In this document: positions 1-8,507 of the stretch, one piece after another
How positions within the stretch are numbered: position 1 is the stretch's first letter
Layout: each line of letters begins with the position of its first letter
NCBI RefSeq assembly: GCF_013376045.1
Contig: NZ_JABMJG010000014.1
Coordinates: forward strand, 1 to 64,000
Length of the DNA: 64,000 nt
Direction: 5' to 3'
Source: Variovorax sp. SG517
Lineage (GTDB): Bacteria; Pseudomonadota; Gammaproteobacteria; Burkholderiales; Burkholderiaceae_C
The notes under the pieces: generated by a model
Seen by the model: the letters and a program-made list of their open reading frames with translations, nothing else
Database searches by the model: none
Told to the model about the DNA's origin: nothing
Made by a program: the position numbers and the translations under genes

Positions 1-287
1 CGGTTGGACTTGCACTCCCTGACAGCAAGGCGATAACCTGCCAGAGTGTTTCCCATGTCCGCGCACACCTGTTACCCAGGTCCCCGGTCCATACAGCGAA
101 GCAAAGAAAAGTAGGTCGGCCGCCGGGCCGAGACCCGGCCTCGGGAAGCAATCACCCAACAGCGTCCCACCGAGGCAAGGCCAAGGCAAACCCCCTCAGT
201 CCCCAAACAAACGCCCAAAAAACAAAGTCATAAGCTAGCAACAAAGAGTTCGTTGGCGATCCCAACCCCGCCCCCTACATTCCCGGC
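1..287. other. Gene-free leader, possible IS terminus
   Basis: No credible gene is seen. Two imperfect 14-mers in direct orientation lie at 47-60 (TGTTTCCCATGTCC) and 70-83 (TGTTACCCAGGTCC), differing at two positions. Multiple short repeats of this kind are typical of the ends of some insertion-sequence families (IS21- or IS481-like), so this may be the edge of an element lying left of the window. The A-rich stretch just before 288 probably holds the promoter of the dioxygenase gene. The IS reading is an inference from memory of such ends. Confidence 0.3.
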
Positions 288-1178
288 ATGACTGCCGCCC
301 TAACCAGCGAGGTAGACGCCCCCTCGCAGCACTTCGAAGTCCGCCCCTTCCCCGCCCCCGTAGGCGCCGAAATCCTCGGCCTCGACATCTCGAAGCCCAT
401 CAACACCGAAGACTTCGCCCGCATCCACAAAGCCCACCTGGACCACCACGTCCTGGTCTTCCGCAACCAGCAGATCACCCCGCAGGAGCACATCGACTTC
501 AGCCGCCGCTTCGGCCCGCTCGAAATCCACGTCCTGCACCAGTTCCAGCTGAAGAACCACCCCGAGATCCTGATCGTCTCCAACATCAAGGAGAACGGCG
601 AGCCCATCGGTCTCGGCGACGCGGGTGTCTACTGGCACTCCGACATCTCGTACAAGCCCAAGCCCAGCCTGGGCTCGCTGCTGCATGCGCAGGAGCTTCC
701 TAGCGAAGGCGGCGACACGCTGTTCGCCGATCAGCATCTGGCCTGGGAATCGCTGAGCCCCGAGCTGCAGCAGCGCATCCTGCCGCTGAAGGCCGAGCAC
801 AGCTACCTCGCGAAGTACGAGGAACTACGCGCCAAGAACCCTTGGCGGCCGAAGCTCTCGCAGGCGCAGATCGACCAGGTCGCGCCCGCGGTGCAGCCGG
901 TGGTGCGCACGCATCCTGAGACGGGGCGCAAGGCGCTCTTCGTCAGCGAGCACTTCACGACGCGCATCGTCGGGCTGCCGCAGGAAGAGAGCGACGCGCT
1001 GCTCGCCGAGCTGTTCGCGCACAGCGTGAAGCCCGAGTTCGTGTATCGGCACACCTGGGCGCCGCACGACCTGGTGTTCTGGGACAACCGCTCGCTGATG
1101 CATCTGGCCGCGGGTACGCCCGACCACCTGCGCCGGCGCCTGAATCGCACCACCATCGTCGGCGACACGCCTTTCTGA
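288..1178 (+). CDS. TauD/TfdA family Fe(II)/2-oxoglutarate dioxygenase
   Basis: Non-haem iron, 2-oxoglutarate-dependent dioxygenase; relatives such as TauD oxidise taurine or alkyl sulfonates/sulfates to release sulfite or sulfate in the cytoplasm. The 296-residue product has the family length. The iron facial triad is visible: H117 and D119 in a YWHSD motif and the distal H272 in SLMHLAAG, followed by an arginine near 283 that would bind 2-oxoglutarate. It lies 24 bases upstream of a NitT/TauT-type ABC importer on the same strand, which supports sulfonate scavenging. The exact substrate cannot be told from sequence; other TfdA-type substrates are possible. The start at 288 has no strong Shine-Dalgarno sequence. 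Confidence 0.9.
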   Translation: MTAALTSEVDAPSQHFEVRPFPAPVGAEILGLDISKPINTEDFARIHKAHLDHHVLVFRNQQITPQEHIDFSRRFGPLEIHVLHQFQLKNHPEILIVSNIKENGEPIGLGDAGVYWHSDISYKPKPSLGSLLHAQELPSEGGDTLFADQHLAWESLSPELQQRILPLKAEHSYLAKYEELRAKNPWRPKLSQAQIDQVAPAVQPVVRTHPETGRKALFVSEHFTTRIVGLPQEESDALLAELFAHSVKPEFVYRHTWAPHDLVFWDNRSLMHLAAGTPDHLRRRLNRTTIVGDTPF

Positions 1179-1202
1179 TTTCCCTTTTCGCTTCCTGATC
1201 CA

Positions 1203-2213
1203 ATGAACCGTTTCACCCGCAAAGTCGCGGCGCTCGCCGCCGGCCTCGGCCTTCTGGCCGGCAGCCTCTCCGCGCAGGCCGAAGGCCAGATCCGCATCGC
1301 CGAGCAGTTCGGCATCGTCTACCTGCTGCTCAACGTGGCGCAGGAGCAGAAGCTCATCGAGAAACACGCGAAGGCCGCGGGCATCGACGCCAAGGTCGAG
1401 TGGGTCAAGCTCTCGGGCGGCTCGGCGGTGAACGACGCGCTGCTGTCGGGCAACATCGAGATCGCGGGCGCCGGAGTGGGGCCGCTGCTCACGCTGTGGG
1501 ATCGCACCAAGGGCAAGCAGAACGTGAAGGGCGTGGCCTCGCTGGGCAACTTCCCGTACTACCTGGTGAGCAACAACCCGAACGTGAAGTCGATCGCCGA
1601 CTTCACCGACAAGGACCGCATCGCGCTGCCCGCGGTGGGCGTTTCGGTGCAGTCGCGCGTGCTGCAGTTCGCCTCGGCCAAGCTGTGGGGCGACAAGGAA
1701 TTCAACAGGCTCGACAAGATCAGCGTGGCGGTGCCGCATCCTGATGCGGCGGCGGCGATCATCAAGGGCGGCACGGAGATCACGGCGCACTTCGGCAATC
1801 CGCCGTTCCAGGAACAGGAGCTCGCGGGCAATCCGAATGCGCGCATCGTGCTCAACTCGTACCAGGTGCTGGGCGGGCCGTCGTCGGCGACGGTGCTCTA
1901 CGCCACGGAGAAATTCCGCAGCGAGAACCCGAAGACGTACAAGGCCTTCGTCGATGCGCTCGACGAGGCGGCGAAGTTCGTCACCGCCAATCCCGAGAAG
2001 GCGGCGGACATCTACCTGAAGGTGAGCAACGCGAAGCTCGATCGCGACCTGCTGCTGAAAATCATCAAGAACCCCGAGGTGCAGTTCAAGACCACGCCGC
2101 AGAACACCTATCCACTGGCCGAGTTCATGCACCGCGTGGGCGCGATCAAGAACAAGCCGGCTTCGGTGAAGGACTACTTCTTCGACGACGCGCAGAACGT
2201 GTCGGGGAACTGA
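1203..2213 (+). CDS. NitT/TauT-type ABC transporter substrate-binding protein
   Basis: Periplasmic binding protein (336 residues) of the nitrate/sulfonate/taurine family. The N-terminus is a Sec signal peptide: basic start, hydrophobic core and a likely cleavage after SAQA near residue 26. The mature part shows the family layout, with a small Gly/Ser-rich pocket segment (KLSGGSAVNDAL) and a type II periplasmic fold length. Its stop codon overlaps the ATG of the ATPase gene (TGATG), so the importer genes are translationally coupled. Together with the upstream dioxygenase it probably imports an organosulfonate or related sulfur or nitrogen source; the ligand is not determined. Confidence 0.88.
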   Translation: MNRFTRKVAALAAGLGLLAGSLSAQAEGQIRIAEQFGIVYLLLNVAQEQKLIEKHAKAAGIDAKVEWVKLSGGSAVNDALLSGNIEIAGAGVGPLLTLWDRTKGKQNVKGVASLGNFPYYLVSNNPNVKSIADFTDKDRIALPAVGVSVQSRVLQFASAKLWGDKEFNRLDKISVAVPHPDAAAAIIKGGTEITAHFGNPPFQEQELAGNPNARIVLNSYQVLGGPSSATVLYATEKFRSENPKTYKAFVDALDEAAKFVTANPEKAADIYLKVSNAKLDRDLLLKIIKNPEVQFKTTPQNTYPLAEFMHRVGAIKNKPASVKDYFFDDAQNVSGN

Positions 2214-3139
2214 TGAGCGGCACGGCGGCGGTCCTCGATTCGCGCGGTGACTCCCTCTCCCATCGGGAGAGGGCGGGGGTGAGGGGGGAGCCTCTGGCAT
2301 CGTCGCCAACCCTCACCCCGACCCTCTCCCGCGAGCGGGAAAGGGAGCAAGACAGCGCGCCGCTGCTGCAGGTCGACAACGTCAGCCTCGAATATCGCAC
2401 CCCAGAGCGCGTGGTCCGCGCCACGCACCGCGTGAGCTTCGACGTCCATGCCGCCGACCGCTTCGTGCTGCTCGGTCCCTCGGGCTGCGGCAAGTCGACG
2501 CTGCTGAAGGCCGTGGCCGGGTTCATCCCGCCGGTCGAGGGCGAGATCCGCCTCGACAAAAGGCGCGTGGCGCAGCCCGGTCCCGACCGCATCGTCGTGT
2601 TCCAGGAGTTCGACCAGCTGCCGCCGTGGAAGACGGTGAAACAGAACGTGATGTTCCCGCTGCTGGCCTCGCGCACGCTCGGCAGGAAGGAGGCGGCCGA
2701 ACGCGCGCTGCACTACCTCGACAAGGTCGGCCTCTCGAAGTTCGCCGACGTGCATCCGCACCAGCTCTCCGGCGGCATGAAGCAGCGCGTGGCGATCGCC
2801 CGCGCGCTGGCGATGCAGCCGCGCGTGCTGCTCATGGACGAGCCCTTCGCCGCGCTCGATGCGCTCACCCGCCGCAGGATGCAGCAGGAGCTGCTCGAGC
2901 TGTGGGACGAGGTGCGCTTCACGCTGCTGTTCGTCACCCACTCCATCGAGGAGGCGCTGGTGGTGGGCAATCGCATCGCGCTGCTGTCGCCGCATCCGGG
3001 GCGCATGCGCGCCGAGATCAACAGCCACGCCTTCACGCTCGACAGCCTGGGCGGTGCCGAATTCCAGGGCACGGCGCAGCGCATCCACGACATGCTGTTC
3101 GAGGAAGAAGGGCAGGCAAGCGAGGAGGCCGCCGCATGA
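2213..3139 (+). CDS. NitT/TauT-type ABC transporter ATP-binding protein with repeat-derived N-terminal extension
   Basis: Cytoplasmic ATPase of the importer, 308 residues. Walker A GPSGCGKST lies near residues 88-96, the signature LSGGMKQR near 185, and Walker B LLMDEPFAALD near 207-217. The normal core begins at about residue 50 (LLQVDNVSLEYR). The first 50 residues are unusual: residues about 14-45 are encoded by a GC-rich hairpin repeat (2251-2347) that reads through without a stop. The start ATG overlaps the previous stop and no later ATG precedes the core, so the extension is probably translated unless a non-ATG start is used. The 3' end overlaps the permease start (ATGA). Confidence 0.9.
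   Translation: MSGTAAVLDSRGDSLSHRERAGVRGEPLASSPTLTPTLSREREREQDSAPLLQVDNVSLEYRTPERVVRATHRVSFDVHAADRFVLLGPSGCGKSTLLKAVAGFIPPVEGEIRLDKRRVAQPGPDRIVVFQEFDQLPPWKTVKQNVMFPLLASRTLGRKEAAERALHYLDKVGLSKFADVHPHQLSGGMKQRVAIARALAMQPRVLLMDEPFAALDALTRRRMQQELLELWDEVRFTLLFVTHSIEEALVVGNRIALLSPHPGRMRAEINSHAFTLDSLGGAEFQGTAQRIHDMLFEEEGQASEEAAA
2251..2347. repeat. GC-rich palindromic repeat inside a coding sequence
   Basis: The first hairpin is CCCTCTCCC / GGGAGAGGG (2253-2261 with 2265-2273). The second is CCCTCTCCCGC against GCGGGAAAGGG (2322-2332 with 2335-2345, one mismatch). An outer pairing of GGGGTGAGGG with CCCTCACCCC brings the two together, so the whole 97 bases can fold as one cruciform. Elements of this type are normally intergenic in proteobacterial genomes; here the element lies in frame within the ATPase gene. 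Confidence 0.8.
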
Positions 3140-4005
3140 GTGCCGTCGTTCCGCCCATCCGCCCCGAATACGAGCGCACGCTCGAGCCTTTCACCGAAGT
3201 GCCGGTCGAACGCCGGCTGCCCCTGGGCGAGCGCATCTGGTCGCAGGCCTGGCTGCGCAAGGGGTTGATCCTCGCCGTCATCGCCGTCCTGTGGGAGCTC
3301 GCGGCGCGCTGGCAGGACAACGACCTGCTGCTGCCCACCTTCACCGCCACCGCGGCGGCGCTGTTCGAGGGGCTTGCCAGCGGCGAGCTGATCGAGAAGG
3401 TGCGCATCTCGCTGGCCGTGCTGCTGCAGGGCTACGTCGCGGGCGTGCTGCTGGCCTTCGCGCTCACCACGCTGGCGGTGTCGACGCGCATCGGCCGCGA
3501 CCTGCTGGACACGCTCACCTCCATGTTCAACCCGCTGCCCGCCATTGCGCTGCTGCCGCTGGCGCTGCTTTGGTTCGGGCTCGGGCGCGGCAGCCTGGTG
3601 TTCGTGCTGATCCATTCGGTGCTCTGGCCGCTGGCGCTCAACACCTACGCGGGCTTCCAGGGCGTGCCCGATACGCTGCGGATGGCTGGGCGCAACTACG
3701 GGCTCAGGGGGCTGCGCTACGTGCTGCAGATCCTGGTGCCGGCGGCGCTGCCGTCGATCCTGTCGGGGCTGAAGATCGGCTGGGCCTTCGCGTGGCGCAC
3801 GCTGATCGCGGCGGAGCTGGTGTTCGGGGCTTCTTCGGGCAAGGGCGGGCTGGGCTGGTACATCTTCCAGAACCGCAACGAGCTCTACACCGACCGCGTA
3901 TTCGCCGGTCTCGCGCTGGTGGTGCTGATCGGCCTGCTGGTCGAGAGCCTGGGCTTCAGGACGCTCGAGCGGCTGACGGTGCGCCGCTGGGGGCAGCAGC
4001 GCTAG
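3136..4005 (+). CDS. NitT/TauT-type ABC transporter permease
   Basis: Inner-membrane permease of the importer, 289 residues, with about six hydrophobic segments. The EAA-type cytoplasmic loop that docks onto the ATPase is visible around YVLQILVPAALPSILSGL, followed by the conserved AWRTLIAAEL stretch. The ATG at 3136 overlaps the TGA of the ATPase gene (ATGA), which fixes the start and indicates coupled translation; a longer upstream reading in this frame is an artefact of the ATPase gene. It is the last gene of the dioxygenase-importer operon; the next gene faces the opposite way six bases downstream. Confidence 0.9.
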   Translation: MSAVVPPIRPEYERTLEPFTEVPVERRLPLGERIWSQAWLRKGLILAVIAVLWELAARWQDNDLLLPTFTATAAALFEGLASGELIEKVRISLAVLLQGYVAGVLLAFALTTLAVSTRIGRDLLDTLTSMFNPLPAIALLPLALLWFGLGRGSLVFVLIHSVLWPLALNTYAGFQGVPDTLRMAGRNYGLRGLRYVLQILVPAALPSILSGLKIGWAFAWRTLIAAELVFGASSGKGGLGWYIFQNRNELYTDRVFAGLALVVLIGLLVESLGFRTLERLTVRRWGQQR

Positions 4006-4010
4006 CCTGG

Positions 4011-4409
4011 CTAGCTGCCGGTCTTCTTCGGCTCGACGGCCTGCCGCAGCGCGCGCAGCTCGCCGTTGAGGAACTCGTTCGCATCGCGCACCGTGCCGTT
4101 GGTGAGCTTGACCTTGTAGGCCTGTCCGGTCATTTCGGAGCGCGAGGCGCAGCGCTCGATGAAATCCTCGGCCGTGACCAGTTCCTTCCTGAAGTAGTCG
4201 TACTTCGCCTGCATGTGCTTGGCCGCGTCGGCGGCGTTGTATTCGGTGCCGTTGCGCAGGAAGATCATCGAGCTCATCTTCGAGACGCGCTGGATCAGCG
4301 TGTCGATCAGCTTGTCTTCGGTGTCGGAGGGTGTGGCGTGGGCCAGCAGGGCCGTGGCGCCGAGCACGAGGGCGAGCAGCGCCGAACGGAGGTGGGTGAA
4401 GGAAGCCAT
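4011..4409 (-). CDS. DUF5329 family exported protein
   Basis: Small secreted or periplasmic protein of 132 residues. A signal peptide (hydrophobic core ALLALVLGATALL, cleavage after AHA near residue 25) precedes a charged helical domain with the motif FLRNGTEYNAADAAKHM, which I recognise as the DUF5329 family. No catalytic motif is evident and the family function is unknown to me. It is transcribed toward the permease gene, ending only a few bases from it, and is divergent from hisN. The ATG at 4409 was chosen because it immediately precedes the signal peptide. Confidence 0.75.
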   Translation of the reverse strand: MASFTHLRSALLALVLGATALLAHATPSDTEDKLIDTLIQRVSKMSSMIFLRNGTEYNAADAAKHMQAKYDYFRKELVTAEDFIERCASRSEMTGQAYKVKLTNGTVRDANEFLNGELRALRQAVEPKKTGS

Positions 4410-4523
4410 TTGTCGTAGTCCCTGGCAAATTTCGGGCCATGCTAGGGCTGGCCGGCCCGGCGTGTCAAACCCCGCCCGGCTCGGGTCTAATCGCAGGTTT
4501 TGGCACGCGTTTCCCACTCTTCC

Positions 4524-5300
4524 ATGAGCCCCTCCATTTCCGACCTCTCGCCGATCGCCGAAGCGCTGGCCGATGCCGCCGCCGCCAAGTCGATGCACTA
4601 CTTCCGCACGCCGCTGGACATCATCACCAAGGCCGACGAAAGCCCCGTCACGCTGGCCGACCGCGCCGCCGAGACGGCCATGCGCGAGATCCTCGGCGCG
4701 CGCGTGCCGGCGGACGGCATCTACGGCGAGGAGCACGGCCCCGAGCGGCTGGACGCCGAGCGCATCTGGGTGCTCGACCCCATCGACGGCACGCGCAGCT
4801 TCATCACCGGCTCGCCGCTGTGGGGCACGCTGATCGGTGTGCTGCAGGGCGGGCGAGTGGCGCTGGGCATGATCGACATGCCGGTGCTCAAGGAGCGCTG
4901 GATCGGCGTGGCGGGCCAGGGTGCCACGCGCGACGGCCAGCCGGTGCGCGTGAGCGGCTGCACCGAAGTGGCCAAGGCCCGCATCGTCACCACCTCGCCC
5001 GACATCTTCGCGCCGGCCGACTGGGCCGCCTTCGACAGGCTCAGCCGCCAGTGCGCCATGCGCCGCTTCGGCGGCGACTGCTACGGCTACGCCCAGCTGG
5101 CCGGCGGCACCATCGACCTCGTGGTCGAGACCGGCCTGCAGCCCTACGACTACCTCGGCCCGGCCGGGCTGATCGAGGCGGCCGGCGGCGTCATCACCGA
5201 CTGGCAGGGCCAGCCGCTGGGCCTGAAGTCCGACGGACGGGTGATCGCGGCCGCAACGCCCGAACTCCACCGGCAAGCGATGGCCATTCTCTCGGCCTAG
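4524..5300 (+). CDS. hisN: Inositol monophosphatase-like histidinol-phosphatase
   Basis: Mg2+-dependent phosphatase of the inositol monophosphatase superfamily, 258 residues, probably dephosphorylating L-histidinol phosphate in histidine biosynthesis. The metal-binding signatures are present: GEEHG near residue 70, WVLDPIDGT with DPIDGT at 85-90, and a C-terminal GLQPYDYLGPAGLIEAAGG segment carrying the third metal aspartate. The GLQPYDYL pattern is typical of HisN-type rather than generic SuhB proteins. The ATG at 4524 is preferred over one 24 bases upstream because it fits family length. No other his gene is nearby, so the specificity is inferred from motif type. Confidence 0.8.
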   Translation: MSPSISDLSPIAEALADAAAAKSMHYFRTPLDIITKADESPVTLADRAAETAMREILGARVPADGIYGEEHGPERLDAERIWVLDPIDGTRSFITGSPLWGTLIGVLQGGRVALGMIDMPVLKERWIGVAGQGATRDGQPVRVSGCTEVAKARIVTTSPDIFAPADWAAFDRLSRQCAMRRFGGDCYGYAQLAGGTIDLVVETGLQPYDYLGPAGLIEAAGGVITDWQGQPLGLKSDGRVIAAATPELHRQAMAILSA

Positions 5301-5312
5301 ACTCCTGTCCAT

Positions 5313-5507
5313 ATGTTTCGCTGGCTGATCGTCGTCGTCCTCGCGCTGGTGCTCATGAGCGGCCTGACCGCCTGGCTGCGCCGCTTCGGCTTCGGACGGC
5401 TGCCCGGCGATTTCGAGTTCCGCGCCTTCGGCCGCGAGTGGCAGCTGCCGATCGCGAGCACCATCGTGCTCAGCATGATCGCGTCGCTGGTGGCGCGCCT
5501 TCTGTAG
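5313..5507 (+). CDS. DUF2905 small membrane protein
   Basis: A 64-residue protein with two predicted membrane helices (residues about 4-20 and 46-62) joined by a conserved hydrophilic loop containing GRLPGDF and a short WQLPIAS segment. This is the standard layout of DUF2905, a widespread inner-membrane family of unknown function. It follows hisN by 12 bases in the same direction and could be cotranscribed. Nothing in the sequence suggests truncation. Confidence 0.8.
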   Translation: MFRWLIVVVLALVLMSGLTAWLRRFGFGRLPGDFEFRAFGREWQLPIASTIVLSMIASLVARLL

Positions 5508-5546
5508 GCAGAGCAGAGAAACGAAACAAGGAAAAGACGAACAGCG

Positions 5547-6473
5547 ATGAGAGCCTGCGTAGACATCGGCGGCACCAAGGTGGCCGTGAGCCTTTCCGCT
5601 TCGAGCGACGCGCCGCTGATCGGCCGCCGCAGCGAGCCCACGGCCAAGACCGGCGACAACGACGCGGTGGCGGTGCAGATCATGCGGATGATCGACGAGG
5701 TCTGCGCGGAGCAGGGGGTCGACCCGGCGACCATCGACCGCGTGGGCGTGTCGTCTGCAGGGCCCTTCGAGCTGCATGACGGCAAGGTCGAGCTAGCGAC
5801 GCCCAACATCTGCGGCGGCATCGCCGGCCCGGCGCGAGGCCTCCCCAACAACTGGATGACCGCGCTGATCGAGGCCCCGCTGGCGAAGCGCTTCGCCCGC
5901 GTGCGGGTCGAGAACGACGCGGTGGCCGCGCTGGAGGCCGAGCGCCACTGGGGCGCGCTCAAGGGCATGGACGACTGCGCCTACGTCACCTGGAGCACCG
6001 GTGTGGGCGTCGGCCTGTGCGTGGACGGCCGTGCGCTGCGCGGGAAGAACGGCAATGCCGGCCACGCGGGCCACAGTTTCGTGGTGGACGACGCCAGCGG
6101 CGCGCTGTGCGGCTGCGGCAACGTGGGCGACGTCGAAGGTCTGATCGCCGGCAACTCGATCGCTCGGCGCTTCGGCCAGTCCGCGGCCGATCTTTTCAGC
6201 TCGGCGGCGGCCGGCGAGCGGCACTCGCTGGAAATCGTCGACGCGCTGTGCCGCGTGATGGGCCGCATGCTCTACAACCTGATCGCCACGCTCGACCTGC
6301 AGCGCATCAGCCTGGGTGGCAGCGTGTTCTGGCACCACCGCGACTTCCTGCTGCCGAAGCTGCAGGCGCACGTCGACGGCAAGCTGCCGCCGCTCACGCA
6401 AGGTGTGCGCCTTGTCCCCGCAGGCCTGGGCGACAAGGTCGGCGACTACGCGGCGCTCGCGCTGCTCGACTGA
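5547..6473 (+). CDS. ROK family sugar kinase
   Basis: Cytoplasmic kinase of the ROK (repressor, ORF, kinase) family, 308 residues, expected to phosphorylate glucose or an N-acyl hexosamine with ATP. The N-terminal phosphate-binding loop is DIGGTK at residues 6-11. The ROK signature is present in modified form: GHAGHSFVVDD followed by C188-G-C190-G-N-V-G-D195-V-E197. The usual third zinc cysteine is an aspartate (D195), which may alter or abolish structural zinc binding. No DNA-binding domain is present, so it is a kinase rather than a repressor. A purine-rich stretch precedes the start. The substrate is unknown. Confidence 0.82.
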   Translation: MRACVDIGGTKVAVSLSASSDAPLIGRRSEPTAKTGDNDAVAVQIMRMIDEVCAEQGVDPATIDRVGVSSAGPFELHDGKVELATPNICGGIAGPARGLPNNWMTALIEAPLAKRFARVRVENDAVAALEAERHWGALKGMDDCAYVTWSTGVGVGLCVDGRALRGKNGNAGHAGHSFVVDDASGALCGCGNVGDVEGLIAGNSIARRFGQSAADLFSSAAAGERHSLEIVDALCRVMGRMLYNLIATLDLQRISLGGSVFWHHRDFLLPKLQAHVDGKLPPLTQGVRLVPAGLGDKVGDYAALALLD

Positions 6474-6510
6474 ACGAACGGACGGTCAAACCCACGCAAC
6501 CCGGCGAACC

Positions 6511-8058
6511 ATGACCCCACTGCCTCGCCGTCGCTCGTTTGCCTACCTGCTGTGGCTGGTGGGTGGCTTCATCGGCGCGCATCGTTTCTACTTGGGCAGC
6601 TACCTCGGCGGCGCGGCGCAACTGGTGCTGCTGATGTACGGAATCGCTGGCCTGTCGGGAGGCCGCTTCGGCCTGATGTTGCTGCTGCCGTGGATGCTGT
6701 TCGACCTCTGGTGGATCCAGCAGCGGATGAAGCGGCTGCAACAGCAGGAGCTGGCCGGCGACGACGACGGGGAAGACGAAGCCCCGCCCGCGGCGCGCCA
6801 AGCCTCTCGTCGTTCCGCGCCCAGGGACGCCGCCAAGGACTTCGACCTCGCCGCCCTGGCCGAAGCCAACAAGCTGCAGCAGCGCTTCGTGGCCGCCGCC
6901 GAGGCCGGCGACTGGGCTCAGGCCGTCGCCATCGGCGATCAGATCGTGGCGGCCATGCGCCGCGTGTTCAGGGGGCCGCACCAGAACCTCGCCATGACCC
7001 TGTGCATGCTCGGGCAGGCCTGCTACCAGATCGATGCCTTCGACAAGGCGCGGGCCAGCCTCGAGGAAAGCCTTTCCATCGGCCGCAAGATCGGCATGCC
7101 CGCCGAGGACATGGACGTCGCCCGCAAGGCGCTGGACCTGACGCTGGTCGGCATCGAGCAGCGCAAGGCGCGGGGCGCGACCTCCGACGAAGGGGGCGCG
7201 CTGCTGAACCTGCTCGACGATCGCGAGGCGCGCTACCGCGACGCGCTCGCCCAGGGCGACCTGCCCGGCGCCGAGCAGCTCTGCGCCGAAGCCGTCGCCG
7301 CCAGCCGGCGGCTGCACGCCGGCCCCCACAAGACCGTGGTGCTGCACCTGTCCAGCCATGCCGAGCTGTGCCGCCGGCTGCGCTGGAACGACAAGGCCCA
7401 GGCGCTGGCGGACGAGGCGCTCGCGATGATCGGCCAACTGGGCCTGGACGACAGCTGGCGGCGCGGGCCGACCAACACGCTCGCGCTGCTGCACGCCGCG
7501 GCCGGCCGGGCCGACGAGGCCGAGGCACTCTACAAGAAGACCATCGCCATGGCGGTCTCCGAGGCCGGGGGCGGCTCCAGCGACGGCGTGGTGCGCGCCT
7601 TCAACAACCTGGCCTTCCTCTACGCCGAGTCCGGGCAGGACGTGAAGGCCGAGCTCTGCTATGCCCGCGCCCTGGTGCACCTCGACAAGCTCCCGCCGGG
7701 CGAGGGCGACACCGAGCTGCACTCCGACATGCTCAACAACTTCGCCAGCCTGCACATGTCGCGCCGCGACTTCGTCCGTGCGCGCGAGCTGTTCGAGCGC
7801 TCGCTCGACATCCAGCAGCGCAGCTGCCGCGGCATTTCCGCGGCGGCCGCCAACGCCCACAACGACCTGGGCCTGATCGCGCAGGAAGAGGGCGACCTGC
7901 GCCAGGCGCTCGTGCACTTCAAGCGCACGCTGCTGCTCAACCAGATCTGCACGCCCGACCATTTCAGGAACATCGACAACGCGCAGCGCAACATCGACAG
8001 CGTGAGCATCGCGCTCGCCGCCGTCGCCCGCGCGGCTCGCATGGAACCGAGCACATGA
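6511..8058 (+). CDS. TM2-domain and tetratricopeptide-repeat protein
   Basis: Membrane-anchored protein of 515 residues. Residues about 10-75 form a TM2 domain: two hydrophobic helices with the signature GGFIGAHRFYLGSYLGG, as in TM2 proteins of unknown function. A charged linker follows, then from about residue 120 onward helical TPR-like repeats (for example NNLAFLYAESGQDVKAELCY and NNFASLHMSRRDFVRARELF). These would scaffold protein contacts in the cytoplasm. The ATG at 6511 directly precedes the TM2 domain; the longer frame upstream overlaps the kinase gene and is rejected. It overlaps the next gene by four bases (ATGA). Confidence 0.82.
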   Translation: MTPLPRRRSFAYLLWLVGGFIGAHRFYLGSYLGGAAQLVLLMYGIAGLSGGRFGLMLLLPWMLFDLWWIQQRMKRLQQQELAGDDDGEDEAPPAARQASRRSAPRDAAKDFDLAALAEANKLQQRFVAAAEAGDWAQAVAIGDQIVAAMRRVFRGPHQNLAMTLCMLGQACYQIDAFDKARASLEESLSIGRKIGMPAEDMDVARKALDLTLVGIEQRKARGATSDEGGALLNLLDDREARYRDALAQGDLPGAEQLCAEAVAASRRLHAGPHKTVVLHLSSHAELCRRLRWNDKAQALADEALAMIGQLGLDDSWRRGPTNTLALLHAAAGRADEAEALYKKTIAMAVSEAGGGSSDGVVRAFNNLAFLYAESGQDVKAELCYARALVHLDKLPPGEGDTELHSDMLNNFASLHMSRRDFVRARELFERSLDIQQRSCRGISAAAANAHNDLGLIAQEEGDLRQALVHFKRTLLLNQICTPDHFRNIDNAQRNIDSVSIALAAVARAARMEPST

Positions 8059-8501
8059 GCGTCGGCGCCGCCTTCTACGCCCTCGACCGCTACCGACTGC
8101 GCGCGCTGGTGATCGATCCGTCCACCGTCTCGGGCTTCCTGAACTCGCCCGCCGCGCAGGGGGGCCCGCACGACAGCCAGACGGTGGAGCAGGCCTGGGA
8201 CGTGGTGCGCACGCTGATGCCCGAGGCGGTCGACGGCGAGGAGCTCGACGGCACCGACGGACTGGGCTGCATCTATCTCACGGCCGCCCACGTCGAGCGC
8301 GCGGCCCAGCGGCTCGCCGAATGCGACGTGGCCGAGCTCGTCGGCCGCTTCACGGGCGAGCCGGCGAAGTTTGGCGAGCTGTACTGGGCCAAGGTCTGGC
8401 AGGACGGCGCGCAGGACCTCGCGGACTTCATGGAAGGCGTCAAGCGCTTCTTCGCCGGCGCAGCCTCGAGGCGCGACGCGGTGCTGTTCTATATCGTCTG
8501 A
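8055..8501 (+). CDS. DUF1877 (YfbM-like) protein
   Basis: A 148-residue soluble protein recognised as DUF1877/YfbM-like by its helical N-terminus with a conserved pattern ending in the segment GLGCIYLTAAHVERAAQRL and a C-terminal alpha/beta part finishing in RRDAVLFYIV. No function is established for the family. The ATG overlaps the stop of the TM2-TPR gene, so both are made from one transcript, and they may act together. It converges on the MocR gene with only six bases between the stops. Confidence 0.7.
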   Translation: MSVGAAFYALDRYRLRALVIDPSTVSGFLNSPAAQGGPHDSQTVEQAWDVVRTLMPEAVDGEELDGTDGLGCIYLTAAHVERAAQRLAECDVAELVGRFTGEPAKFGELYWAKVWQDGAQDLADFMEGVKRFFAGAASRRDAVLFYIV

Positions 8502-8507
8502 ACGGGC

